Part shown: in pieces, positions 1 through 6,946 of the stretch
How the letters are laid out: every line of letters begins with the position of its first letter
Position numbering within the stretch: the first letter of the stretch is position 1
NCBI GenBank assembly: GCA_040758475.1
Contig: JBFLVN010000095.1
Coordinates: forward strand, 1 to 12,653
Source of the DNA: JBFLVN01 sp040758475
GTDB lineage: Bacteria; JAGRBM01
Direction of reading: 5' to 3'
Length of the DNA: 12,653 bases
Program-made: the position numbers and the translations under genes
The notes under the pieces: model-generated
Told to the model about the DNA's origin: nothing
What the model saw: only the letters and a program-made list of their open reading frames with translations
Databases searched by the model: none

Positions 1-765
1 GAGCCTTCGAAAGACCCACCAAAGCCCCGGAAGCAGAGCAGCTGGTTTTTCCCCGCCCGCCAGGAGTTTCTGGAGTTCCACGAGGGATTCCCCCACCCTG
101 CCCTCGGCCGCCGCATCGAAAACGTCCCAGATAACCGCCTGGCGGCTCAACGCGACGACTTGCTCCGCGATGGGCTCGGTAATGGCTTTCCCTTCTCCGG
201 CCAGGAGGGAGGCTTTTTCGATCGTCTGGCCGATGGCTAGGAGATCGGTCCCCACATAATCGAGGAAAAGCGCGTGAGCCGCCGGTTCCACTTTGCAGCC
301 TTTTTCCTTAGCAAGGCGCGAAATCCAACTGCCGACCTCGCTCTCCCACAAGGGGCGGCACTCGACGAGCCCCCCCTGGGCATCCAGGGATTTAAAGAAC
401 TTGCGGCGAAGGTCCGCCTTGTCGGAGGAAACAAAGACGAGGCACGTGGTCTTCAGAGGCTTTTCGCAATAGGCCGCCAGGGGCTCCAAATCCTCCGCTT
501 TGTAGGCTTCCGCCCCTTTGACCAGGACGAGGCGCCTTGGCGCCATGACGGGATGGGAACAGGCGGCGCCGATCACCTTGGCGATGGGAACGTCTTTCCC
601 TTCAAAACGGTCGAAGTTGAAATCGGGAGCACTCGTAACAACAGTCTTCTTGAGCGCGGCCACGAGACGATCCGAGAAGAAATTCTCTTCTCCGTAAATC
701 CAGTAGACGGGCTGGGGCTTTCCTTGCTCGATGGCGGAGAGCGCGGCGTCGGGAGAAGCGGGCAT
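1..765 (-). CDS. holA: DNA polymerase III delta subunit, C terminus missing (window edge)
   Basis: This is the clamp-loader delta subunit, which opens the sliding-clamp ring during DNA replication. I translated it directly: it starts MPASPDAALSAIEQ and continues PVYWIYGEENFF, the typical first strand and P-loop-like turn of HolA (delta has a degenerate nucleotide site and does not hydrolyse ATP). Later segments such as RRLVLVKGAEAYK, TCLVFVSSDKADLRR and AIGQTIEKASLLAGEG match the AAA+-like domains I and II of the family. 255 codons are visible out of the usual 320 to 350; the C-terminal helical collar domain has barely begun. The ATG at 765 is chosen because an in-frame TAG lies only six codons upstream (783 to 781); AGAGG about 12 bases before it is a modest ribosome binding site. 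It is the last visible gene of the leuS run. Dissimilarity from the E. coli protein is normal for this fast-evolving family. Confidence 0.88.
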   Translation of the reverse strand, partial: MPASPDAALSAIEQGKPQPVYWIYGEENFFSDRLVAALKKTVVTSAPDFNFDRFEGKDVPIAKVIGAACSHPVMAPRRLVLVKGAEAYKAEDLEPLAAYCEKPLKTTCLVFVSSDKADLRRKFFKSLDAQGGLVECRPLWESEVGSWISRLAKEKGCKVEPAAHALFLDYVGTDLLAIGQTIEKASLLAGEGKAITEPIAEQVVALSRQAVIWDVFDAAAEGRVGESLVELQKLLAGGEKPAALLPGLWWVFRRL

Positions 766-780
766 GGTCCGATCGAACCT

Positions 781-897
781 CTACTGCCCCGCAAGATAGC
801 ACAGATCGCCCGCAACCATGGCCAACGCCAAGGCGAGGGCCACGGCGGCCATGATCTTGGGGCCGGTTCCTTTCCTGGGAGGCGGGAAATCGGGCAT
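781..897 (-). CDS. possible 38-residue single-span membrane protein
   Basis: A small open frame lies in the gap between the second lipoprotein gene and holA. It begins MPDFPPPRKGTGPK and continues with a run of Ala, Leu, Val and Met (residues 15 to 27), then GDLCYLAGQ and a TAG that sits 15 bases before the holA start. The short basic N terminus followed by one hydrophobic stretch suggests a single-span inner-membrane peptide with the N terminus inside. AGGAG lies about 15 bases before the ATG, which is longer than ideal; a TTG eight codons further upstream, overlapping the previous gene's TGA, is an alternative start. I do not recognise a family. It fits snugly between its neighbours (20 and 15 base gaps), which argues for a real operon member, but a frame this short could occur by chance. 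Confidence 0.4.
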   Translation of the reverse strand: MPDFPPPRKGTGPKIMAAVALALALAMVAGDLCYLAGQ

Positions 898-917
898 GGG
901 TCCGGGAAAACGCTCCT

Positions 918-1610
918 TCAAGACGACGGGGGCTTGTTCGAGGGAGCGCCAATCAACGGCTCGGGCGGTGGCACCGGCCCCTGGGGGAATTCCTCGAAAG
1001 CATCATCCACGACTTCGATCCCCAATTGGGTCCTGGTCGTCGGGAGTTCACCCGTGACTTGATCGAAGATGTCCACGCCCGCAGTAAAAAATTCCCACCA
1101 AAAGATATAGGGATTGTAACTCCATTCCTCTTTCTCGGAGAAAAATCCCGTCTTCCAAAGCCACTCTCCATCCTTGCAGGAATAGAGAACGAACCCGGCA
1201 TCCACGTCCAATCCGTCGTAATAGAAAGGGAACATATCCCTGTCCCATTCGTCGAGGATGGGTACGAGGAAAGCATCACACCCCTTGATCTCTTTGGCCA
1301 CAGCGACGGGGCCTTGCTGGTCCAAAATCTTTTCGATTGCTTCTTCTTTTTCTTCCAACTCAGGGAACTTGCGTTGGAGAGCTTCGTCCACAGCCCTGGC
1401 CTTGAGGACTTCGTATCCCTTTTCCCGAAGTTTGAGGATCACCAAAGCACGCAAGATACGGGCACCTTCGGGCTGACCATCATCGTTCACCGAGGGAATT
1501 ACCGCGATGCGCACCGGCTTTTGCTGGTTAAACGCGGGCGCGGTTTTCGAGGCGCACCCGCCCAAAACCAAGAACGCTACGGCTGCCAAAACACAAACCA
1601 GATGGTTCAC
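918..1610 (-). CDS. lipoprotein, paralogue of the adjacent GNA1162/DUF799-type lipoprotein
   Basis: A 230-residue protein with a classic lipoprotein signal: a hydrophobic stretch (VLAAVAFLV) ending in the lipobox LGGC, so Cys19 would be lipidated; Ala at +2 suits outer-membrane sorting. The body (KPVRIAVIPSVNDD, LREKGYEVLKARAVDEAL, IKGCDAFLVPILDEWDRD, AGFVLYSCKDGEWLWK) aligns segment by segment with the gene just upstream, so the two look like tandem paralogues. The end is proline-rich. The start is a GTG at 1610, four bases after the upstream gene's TAA and preceded by AAGGGA; an ATG five bases earlier is immediately followed by a stop, and longer in-frame starts would overlap the upstream gene in another frame. 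Proteins of this type share an N-terminal alpha/beta fold with TolB and CsgG-like lipoproteins. Function is unknown; a role at the outer membrane is inferred. Confidence 0.8.
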   Translation of the reverse strand: MNHLVCVLAAVAFLVLGGCASKTAPAFNQQKPVRIAVIPSVNDDGQPEGARILRALVILKLREKGYEVLKARAVDEALQRKFPELEEKEEAIEKILDQQGPVAVAKEIKGCDAFLVPILDEWDRDMFPFYYDGLDVDAGFVLYSCKDGEWLWKTGFFSEKEEWSYNPYIFWWEFFTAGVDIFDQVTGELPTTRTQLGIEVVDDAFEEFPQGPVPPPEPLIGAPSNKPPSS

Positions 1611-1614
1611 GGCA

Positions 1615-2247
1615 TTATCCCTTCTGCTTGGGCTGGCGCAGCAGCCGTTTGTGCTCTTCAAGGCTCGGAAGCGTCTTAAAGGCGCCGTTGACCACGTGAT
1701 CGACCGTCGGTTCGTAGTTTTTGAGCAAGTATTGAACCGTGACCATCGCGGCGCTGTAGGGGTCGGCGATCTTTCTTTTCGTGTAGCGCTGGTCCGGAAC
1801 TTGCCAGAGGACCGCGCCGTCTTTCGTGGAAAGCATTTCGAATTTCCCGGCAACGATCATGTCCGTGTAAACGCCAAGCGTGTGCTTCACCCATTCCGTA
1901 ATGGTCACGTACACCAATGCGTCGCACTTGAGCACTTTGCCCAGTTCAACGGGGTCCACCGCATTGAGCTGGCCACCCTCCTGGACGTCGAACTCCTCGG
2001 CCAAGACGCGATCCACATCCACCAAATCGGGAACGTCGTACCCTTTCGCCACGAGATAGATGTTCGCGTACTTGCGGAAGATGGGCGGGCCGTCCAAGTC
2101 GTTCGTTTCGTTTGCGACGGGAAGGAGAGCGACCCGATAGGGCTTCTCCTCGTCGTAGGCAGCCGTAATGTTGTACTTGGGGGCGCAACCCCAAAAGAGG
2201 AGCAAAACCGCGCCCCAAGCGGCAAGACGCAATGAGTTTTTATTCAT
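1615..2247 (-). CDS. GNA1162/DUF799-family lipoprotein
   Basis: A 210-residue predicted lipoprotein. The N terminus MNKNSLRLAAWGAVLLLFWGC gives a signal peptide with a lipobox (LFWGC, Cys21); Ala follows at +2. The mature part holds features that I associate with the DUF799 family, whose known member is Neisseria GNA1162: KPYRVALLPVANETND near the start, then LVAKGYDV, LGKVLKCDALVYVTITEW, and KDGAVLWQ. The family is thought to be periplasmic-facing and anchored to the outer membrane; its biochemical role is not established. The ATG at 2247 is preceded by GGGGAA at proper spacing. It lies 45 bases after leuS and four bases before the next lipoprotein gene, so translation of the pair is probably coupled. 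In many Gram-negative bacteria the gene here, between leuS and holA, is lptE; I see no convincing LptE resemblance, but LptE diverges fast and remote relation is not excluded. Confidence 0.82.
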   Translation of the reverse strand: MNKNSLRLAAWGAVLLLFWGCAPKYNITAAYDEEKPYRVALLPVANETNDLDGPPIFRKYANIYLVAKGYDVPDLVDVDRVLAEEFDVQEGGQLNAVDPVELGKVLKCDALVYVTITEWVKHTLGVYTDMIVAGKFEMLSTKDGAVLWQVPDQRYTKRKIADPYSAAMVTVQYLLKNYEPTVDHVVNGAFKTLPSLEEHKRLLRQPKQKG

Positions 2248-2292
2248 TTCCCCGAACCCCGATGGACAGAAAGGTTAAACGGGGACCAAGGC

Positions 2293-4758
2293 TTATACAA
2301 CCAGATTCAGTATCCGGTTCGGAACGAAGATGACTTTCTTAAAGTCTTTTCCTTCCACGTACTTGCGGACGCCCTCGTCCTGGAGGGCGGCTTCTTTGAC
2401 GAGGGCTTCCGAAGCATCCCGGGGTACCTGGACCTTGCCGCGCACCTTCCCCGAAACCTGCACGGCGATAGTCACCTGATCATCGATGGTCTTGCCCGCG
2501 TCGAAGGACGGCCAGGATTCGTAAGCCAGCGTATTCCCGTGGCCAAGCCGCGCCCAGAGTTCTTCGCCCAGGTGGGGCGCAAAAGGGGACAAAAGCAACG
2601 TGTAGGTTTCTACGAGCTTCCGGGGAATAGCCGGACGGCTTAGCACTTCGTTTACAAACTCCATGAGGGCGCTAAGGGCCGTGTTGAACCGCAAGCCTTC
2701 GATGTCTTCGGTTACCTTGCGGACCGTCTTGTGGAGGAGGCGTTCGAGTTCCTCGGACGGGGGTTCATCCTTGATCGCCGGGCGAAGCGTTCCTGCCTCT
2801 TCATCCATGACAAGCCGCCAGGAACGCTCCAGGAAACGCCGCATCCCCACTACGCCCGCCGTGCTCCAGGGCTTTGTATCTTCCAGTGGCCCCATAAAGA
2901 GTTCGAAGAGGCGGAGCGCATCGGCCCCCACTTCGTCGATGACTTTTTCGGGATTGACCACGTTCCCCCGGGACTTGCTCATCTTCTGGCCGTCTTCCCC
3001 CAGGATGAGCCCCTGGTTGAAGAGCTTCTGGAAAGGCTCTTTCGTGTGGGCGAGACCCAGGTCGTAGAAAACCTTGTGCCAGAAGCGCGCATAGAGAAGG
3101 TGCAATACTGCGTGCTCTGCGCCGCCCACGTAGAGGTCCACCGGCATCCAGTATTGATCGGCTTCCTTGGACCAGGGCTCTTTTGGATTCTTTGGATCAA
3201 TGAACCGCAAGAAATACCAGCTCGACCCGGCCCACTGGGGCATCGTGTTAGTCTCGCGGCGGTATTTTTTCCCGTTCTTCTCGACCGTGAGCCAATCTTT
3301 GGCTTTCACCAGCGGCCCCGCGGGATCACCCGTGGGCTTAAAGTCTTCCAAGTCCGGTAAAACCAGGGGCAAGTCGTCCGGCGAAAGGGGAACAATGTCC
3401 TTCGTCCCTTCCACGTGGAGAACGGGGATGGGTTCCCCCCAGTAGCGCTGCCGGGAGAAAAGCCAGTCGCGGAGCTTGTAACGGACGACCTTCGTCCCGA
3501 GCTTTTTCTCTTCGAGCCAGGCCGTGATCTTCTTTTTAGCTTCCGGAACGGGAAGACCATCAATGAGCGGAGAATTGACCAACGCGCCATCCCCTTCAAA
3601 AGCCTCTTTCTGGATGTCGGCTCCGCCCTTCACCACTTCGACGATTGGAATCCCGAAAGTTCTTGCGAATTCGTGGTCGCGGGCGTCATGGGCTGGAACG
3701 GCCATGATGGCGCCGGTGCCGTAGGTGATCAGGACGTAATCGGCGATATAGATGGGACTTTCCTTGCCGGTTACGGGATTTACGGCAAAAGCGCCGGTGG
3801 CGACACCGGTTTTCTCCTTGGCCAGATCGGTGCGGGCCAGATCCCCCTTGTCGATGGCCTGCTTGCGATACCGGAGAACTTCTTCTTTCTTCCCCGGCGC
3901 GGCGATGGCCTCCACGAGCGGGTGCTCGGGGGCGAGCACCATGAAGGTCGCGCCATAGAGCGTATCGGGCCGGGTCGTAAAGACCGTGACCGAATCCGAA
4001 AGCCCTGCCGCCTTAGCCCTGGCAGCCGCCTCGGAGCCCAGTTTGAAAAGAACTTCCGCCCCTTCGGAACGCCCGATCCAGTTGCGCTGCATTGCCTTGA
4101 TGCGCTCGGGCCAGTCGAGATCGTCGAGATCGGTCAGAAGCCGCTCGGCATATTCCGTGATCTTGAGCATCCACTGGCGGAGGTACACCCGGGTGACCGG
4201 ATGCCCTCCCCGCTCGCTCTTCCCGTCGATCACCTCTTCGTTCGCCAGGACGGTCCCCAAGGCCTCGCACCAGTTCACCGGCACGTCGGCCATGTAGGCG
4301 AGGCCTTTTTCGTAGAGCTTGAGGAAAATCCATTGGGTCCAGCGGTAATAAGCCGGATCGGTCGTATCAACCTCCCGGTCCCAATCGTAGGAAAACCCAA
4401 GGGCCCGGATCTGGCGCTTGAAAATCTGGATGTTGCTGGCCGTGGTCGTCCGGGGATGGGTACCCGTCTGGACGGCGTATTGCTCGGCCGGAAGGCCAAA
4501 AGCATCCCACCCCATGGGGTGGAGGACGTTGAAGCCCCGCATCCGTTTATAACGGGCGACGACGTCGGTGGCTGTATAGCCCTCCGGATGGCCCACGTGG
4601 AGACCGGCGCCCGAGGGATAGGGAAACATGTCCAGGACGTAGTACTTGGGCTTTTCCGACCCCGGTTCGCCCGGATTGGCGGCCCGGAACGTCTTCTTTT
4701 CAACCCAATGGCTCTGCCATTTGGGCTCGATCTGCTTGGGATCGTAGGCGTGGCTCAT
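2293..4758 (-). CDS. leuS: leucyl-tRNA synthetase
   Basis: This cytoplasmic enzyme charges tRNA-Leu with leucine using ATP. The 821-residue product has the normal bacterial length and all main marks of a class Ia synthetase. The HIGH-type motif is HVGH at residues 54 to 57, within DMFPYPSGAGLHVGHPEGY; the KMSKS motif is at 592 to 596 in GQKMSKSRGN. Between them lies the CP1 editing domain, with the threonine-rich segment FTTRPDTLYGATF and the segment GAIMAVPAHDARDHEFA, whose aspartate anchors the misacylated amino acid. MPQWAGSSWYFLRF precedes the second half of the catalytic core. The C-terminal part holds the anticodon-binding helices and the small tRNA-contacting domain, ending in ILNLVV. 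The ATG at 4758 gives the usual N terminus (YDPKQIEPKWQ). It is the first gene of the minus-strand run toward holA. Its promoter should lie in the 193-base divergent gap, but I see no clear one on this strand and no T-box-like leader. Confidence 0.97.
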   Translation of the reverse strand: MSHAYDPKQIEPKWQSHWVEKKTFRAANPGEPGSEKPKYYVLDMFPYPSGAGLHVGHPEGYTATDVVARYKRMRGFNVLHPMGWDAFGLPAEQYAVQTGTHPRTTTASNIQIFKRQIRALGFSYDWDREVDTTDPAYYRWTQWIFLKLYEKGLAYMADVPVNWCEALGTVLANEEVIDGKSERGGHPVTRVYLRQWMLKITEYAERLLTDLDDLDWPERIKAMQRNWIGRSEGAEVLFKLGSEAAARAKAAGLSDSVTVFTTRPDTLYGATFMVLAPEHPLVEAIAAPGKKEEVLRYRKQAIDKGDLARTDLAKEKTGVATGAFAVNPVTGKESPIYIADYVLITYGTGAIMAVPAHDARDHEFARTFGIPIVEVVKGGADIQKEAFEGDGALVNSPLIDGLPVPEAKKKITAWLEEKKLGTKVVRYKLRDWLFSRQRYWGEPIPVLHVEGTKDIVPLSPDDLPLVLPDLEDFKPTGDPAGPLVKAKDWLTVEKNGKKYRRETNTMPQWAGSSWYFLRFIDPKNPKEPWSKEADQYWMPVDLYVGGAEHAVLHLLYARFWHKVFYDLGLAHTKEPFQKLFNQGLILGEDGQKMSKSRGNVVNPEKVIDEVGADALRLFELFMGPLEDTKPWSTAGVVGMRRFLERSWRLVMDEEAGTLRPAIKDEPPSEELERLLHKTVRKVTEDIEGLRFNTALSALMEFVNEVLSRPAIPRKLVETYTLLLSPFAPHLGEELWARLGHGNTLAYESWPSFDAGKTIDDQVTIAVQVSGKVRGKVQVPRDASEALVKEAALQDEGVRKYVEGKDFKKVIFVPNRILNLVV

Positions 4759-4871
4759 GAAACGGCCTGCGTGCCGGGGCGGCTTTCTTGGGAGGCCGCG
4801 GCGGGGCGGACCCTAGCCGAGGGGGCCCCGAACCGGCAAGGTGAAAATCCGGCCAAAAGCTTTAAAACCTG

Positions 4872-4900
4872 TTGCATTCACTCCCAGTGGTGCATATAAC
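4872..4900 (+). promoter_or_regulatory. candidate sigma-70-type promoter for the arginine decarboxylase gene
   Basis: TTGCAT (4872 to 4877) and TATAAC (4895 to 4900) are separated by 17 bases. The -10 matches the consensus at five of six positions; the -35 matches only at its first three. Transcription would begin near 4907, leaving about 45 bases of leader before the decarboxylase ATG. It is the best plus-strand promoter in the leuS/decarboxylase gap, but untested. Confidence 0.5.
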
Positions 4901-4951
4901 GAGGCGCGTTACTTCACGAATCCCGGTCGGGATGGGGGTTTGCGAAAACAG

Positions 4952-5497
4952 ATGTACGTTCCCACCAGGTGCTTCCTCACCAAAGGCGTCGGACGCCACA
5001 GGGAAAGGCTTTCGAGCTTCGAACTGGCGCTCCGCGACGCGGGCATCGCCGAATACAACCTCGTTACGGTTTCGAGCATTCTGCCTCCCAAGTGCAAGTT
5101 CCTGACGCGCACCGAAGGGAAAAAGCACTTGAAGCCCGGACAGATCGTCCACATCGTCATGTCCCGTTCCGAGACGAATGAGCCGCATCGCCTCATCGCC
5201 TCCTCCGTGGGCGTCGCCGTCCCGGCGGACCGGGGCCTCCATGGTTACCTCTCCGAGCACCACTCCTATGGCGAGACGGAAAAACTCGCCGGCGACTACG
5301 CCGAAGACCTGGCGGCGGAAATGCTCGCCACCGTTCTCGGCGTCCAGATCGACCCTAACGAGAGCTGGGACAAGAAGCGCGAGCAGTGGAAGATTTCCAA
5401 CAAGGTCGTGAAGACCATCAACATCTGTCAATCGGCCGTGGGCGACAAGAACGGCCATTGGACCACGACCATTGCCGGCTGCGTCCTGATCCCTTAA
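4952..5497 (+). CDS. pdaD: pyruvoyl-dependent arginine decarboxylase
   Basis: This enzyme (EC 4.1.1.19) converts arginine to agmatine, the first step of a polyamine route; in Chlamydia the related enzyme serves arginine uptake and acid resistance. The 181-residue product is made as a proenzyme that cuts itself between two serines; the second becomes the pyruvoyl cofactor. The cut site is visible as VSSILPP (Ser41-Ser42), matching SSIMPP in the Methanocaldococcus jannaschii enzyme. GYLSEHHSYGE places Glu102 where the archaeal enzyme has its catalytic glutamate. The N terminus (VPTRCFLTKGVGRHRERLSSFELALRDAGI) fits the longer bacterial members. I chose the ATG at 4952; the frame stays open upstream to 4841 but that part lacks family character and would include the predicted promoter. 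A terminator follows 26 bases after the stop, so the gene is probably transcribed alone. No agmatinase or agmatine deiminase gene is in the window. Confidence 0.92.
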   Translation: MYVPTRCFLTKGVGRHRERLSSFELALRDAGIAEYNLVTVSSILPPKCKFLTRTEGKKHLKPGQIVHIVMSRSETNEPHRLIASSVGVAVPADRGLHGYLSEHHSYGETEKLAGDYAEDLAAEMLATVLGVQIDPNESWDKKREQWKISNKVVKTINICQSAVGDKNGHWTTTIAGCVLIP

Positions 5498-5522
5498 AAA
5501 GCCGTTTTCCGCACGCATGCGA

Positions 5523-5555
5523 GGGGCGCGGCCAAACCGCGCCCCTTCGTTTTTT
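5523..5555 (+). terminator. intrinsic terminator after the arginine decarboxylase gene
   Basis: A perfect nine-pair G+C stem (GGGGCGCGG, 5523 to 5531; CCGCGCCCC, 5537 to 5545) with a CCAAA loop is followed by TTCG and a run of six T (5550 to 5555). It begins 25 bases after the decarboxylase stop and separates it from the HEAT-repeat gene, which therefore needs its own promoter or read-through. Confidence 0.85.
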
Positions 5556-5580
5556 CCCGGCGAGGGAATATCATCGCCCC

Positions 5581-6888
5581 ATGCCCCCGGAATCCGCCGC
5601 TTCGCCAAATGAAACGAGTTCCTTCCAGTGGCCGGCAAGCCCTGTCTCCTTCGCCCTGCTCGTAGCGATCCTGGCCGTCCTCGTACGGACGTACGCGCCC
5701 GCGGGTGATCCCTTCGAGGTTTACTTCCGCAATTACCTGCGCACGCAGGGGGAGGGACGCGGCCACCGCATCCCGGCGCGCATGTACCAGCTAGGCCAAC
5801 GCGCGGGCGCGGGGATCGCGGGCATTCTGGACGACCCCTCGGCCAGCGCCGCTGAACGGGTCGCCGCGGCGCGGCTTGCCGGATACACAAGAGACACTTC
5901 GCTCGAAGAACGGCTTGGGAAACTCGCGGCCCCCCAGGAAGACCCCTTCGTGCGGATCGCGGCCCTCGAATCCTTGGGGCGCCTCGGCGGCCACCTCGCC
6001 CGGTCCGTACTCGATAGCGCCCTCCAAGACCCCGATGCCCGCATCCGGTCGGCCGCTCTCGGGGCAGTGCAGCGTGGGGGCGATCGGGGGCTAGCCCCCG
6101 TCCTCGAACGGCACGCCCGGGAAGGAATGCCGGAAGAAAAACTCGCGGCTATCGAAGCCTTGGGACGGCTAGGTGGACCGCCGAGCCGCCGGGCCCTGTG
6201 GAACCTTTACGGCTCGCAGCCGAATCTCCCAGAAATCCTGGCGGTAAAACGCGCGCTCTTGGCCCTGGAAACACCGCTCTCCCGCGAAGTGGAAACGCTC
6301 GAACCGGGCGCCGAGCGCTACCTTCCCGCTCGCCAAGCTTTCGCCAACACCCGCCTTCGCCGGCGCCTGGAGACCAAACTCCGCACCCTTCTTACTTATT
6401 GGGTCGAAGACCGTTACCAATCCGAGGAAGAAAGCTGCGATTCGGACGGCACCTGCCAGGGACGCCTGCGCTATTACCGCGATCTCGTGCGGCGAAAAAC
6501 GAGCCTGCGCCTCGAGCCGGAAGCGTTCTTCGCGGTGGGCCCATCTGAAAACGGAAAGGTCCCCCGCGAACCCGTTCTATTCGTTCGAACCACCTGGCTC
6601 ATCCGCAATCAAGTCCGCTTTCAGTCCCTCTCCCTCGTCCGCATGATCGGCTCGGACCCGGCAGTTTTCCCGGTCCGGGAACTGGGATTCGATACATTTG
6701 CCGCCCCCAACGGGGCTTCAACGGAAGAAGAACATCCCAAAGATTTCCTGGGGGAAGTCCTTCGCGTCCGCGGAAATCTTTCGTCCCACGACTTGGAAGT
6801 AGATGTGGCTTTGCCCCTGCGGGAAGGCCTTCGCGTCGAAACTTACCGTTTCGAGGGGGGCGTTTTCGTACCGGCGGAAAAAAGCTGA
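5581..6888 (+). CDS. membrane-anchored HEAT-repeat protein of unknown function
   Basis: A 435-residue protein. After a short polar N terminus there is one hydrophobic segment (about 21 to 35, PVSFALLVAILAVLV), so most of the chain is probably outside the cytoplasm. Residues about 75 to 230 form HEAT-like helical repeats with recurring patterns: DPFVRIAALESLGRLGG (121 to 137), DPDARIRSAALGAVQRGG (150 to 167), PEEKLAAIEALGRLGG (184 to 199). These repeats usually make protein-binding scaffolds. The rest (about 245 to 435) is a mixed region I do not recognise, with a Cys pair in CDSDGTC (286 and 292) that could form a disulfide, and beta-rich segments near the end. The ATG at 5581 is chosen because earlier in-frame codons run into the terminator and the decarboxylase gene. 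Its only Shine-Dalgarno candidate, GAGGGA, lies 13 bases upstream. Codon composition looks like its neighbours. The protein faces the gene at 8497 to 6947 tail to tail. Confidence 0.75.
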   Translation: MPPESAASPNETSSFQWPASPVSFALLVAILAVLVRTYAPAGDPFEVYFRNYLRTQGEGRGHRIPARMYQLGQRAGAGIAGILDDPSASAAERVAAARLAGYTRDTSLEERLGKLAAPQEDPFVRIAALESLGRLGGHLARSVLDSALQDPDARIRSAALGAVQRGGDRGLAPVLERHAREGMPEEKLAAIEALGRLGGPPSRRALWNLYGSQPNLPEILAVKRALLALETPLSREVETLEPGAERYLPARQAFANTRLRRRLETKLRTLLTYWVEDRYQSEEESCDSDGTCQGRLRYYRDLVRRKTSLRLEPEAFFAVGPSENGKVPREPVLFVRTTWLIRNQVRFQSLSLVRMIGSDPAVFPVRELGFDTFAAPNGASTEEEHPKDFLGEVLRVRGNLSSHDLEVDVALPLREGLRVETYRFEGGVFVPAEKS

Positions 6889-6896
6889 TCCCGAAT

Positions 6897-6926
6897 AAAA
6901 AAGGGCGAGACGCCCGTCTCGCCCTT
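6897..6926 (-). terminator. intrinsic terminator for the minus-strand gene at 8497 to 6947
   Basis: In the minus direction, AAGGGCGAGAC and GTCTCGCCCTT form an 11-pair stem around a four-base loop (6912 to 6915), followed at once by a U run (the A run at 6897 to 6902). It starts 20 bases after the minus-strand stop. In the plus direction the stem is not followed by T's beyond its own TT, so it would serve the HEAT-repeat gene less well, though the hairpin might still protect that transcript's end. Confidence 0.85.
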
Positions 6927-6946
6927 GGATCGGGCAACAACCAACC

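Noticed and set aside
274..1062. Plus-strand open frame of 262 codons at the left end.
   Set aside because: It is opposite holA and the second lipoprotein gene and has low-complexity Gly/Arg-rich content typical of antisense shadows.
4835..4890. Sequence resembling part of a cobalamin riboswitch (AAGGTGAAAATCCGG) before the arginine decarboxylase gene.
   Set aside because: The B12 box and the remaining conserved segments are not found in order, the predicted promoter lies downstream of it, and the following gene is not a cobalamin gene.
3415..4899. Long plus-strand open frame (494 codons) opposite leuS.
   Set aside because: It lies antisense to a fully conserved synthetase gene; its length reflects the G+C-rich codon pattern of leuS and it has no protein-like domain.
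5386..5580. N-terminal extension of the HEAT-repeat protein back to 5386.
   Set aside because: This part overlaps the arginine decarboxylase gene in another frame and runs through its terminator; the ATG at 5581 leads directly into a plausible anchor segment.
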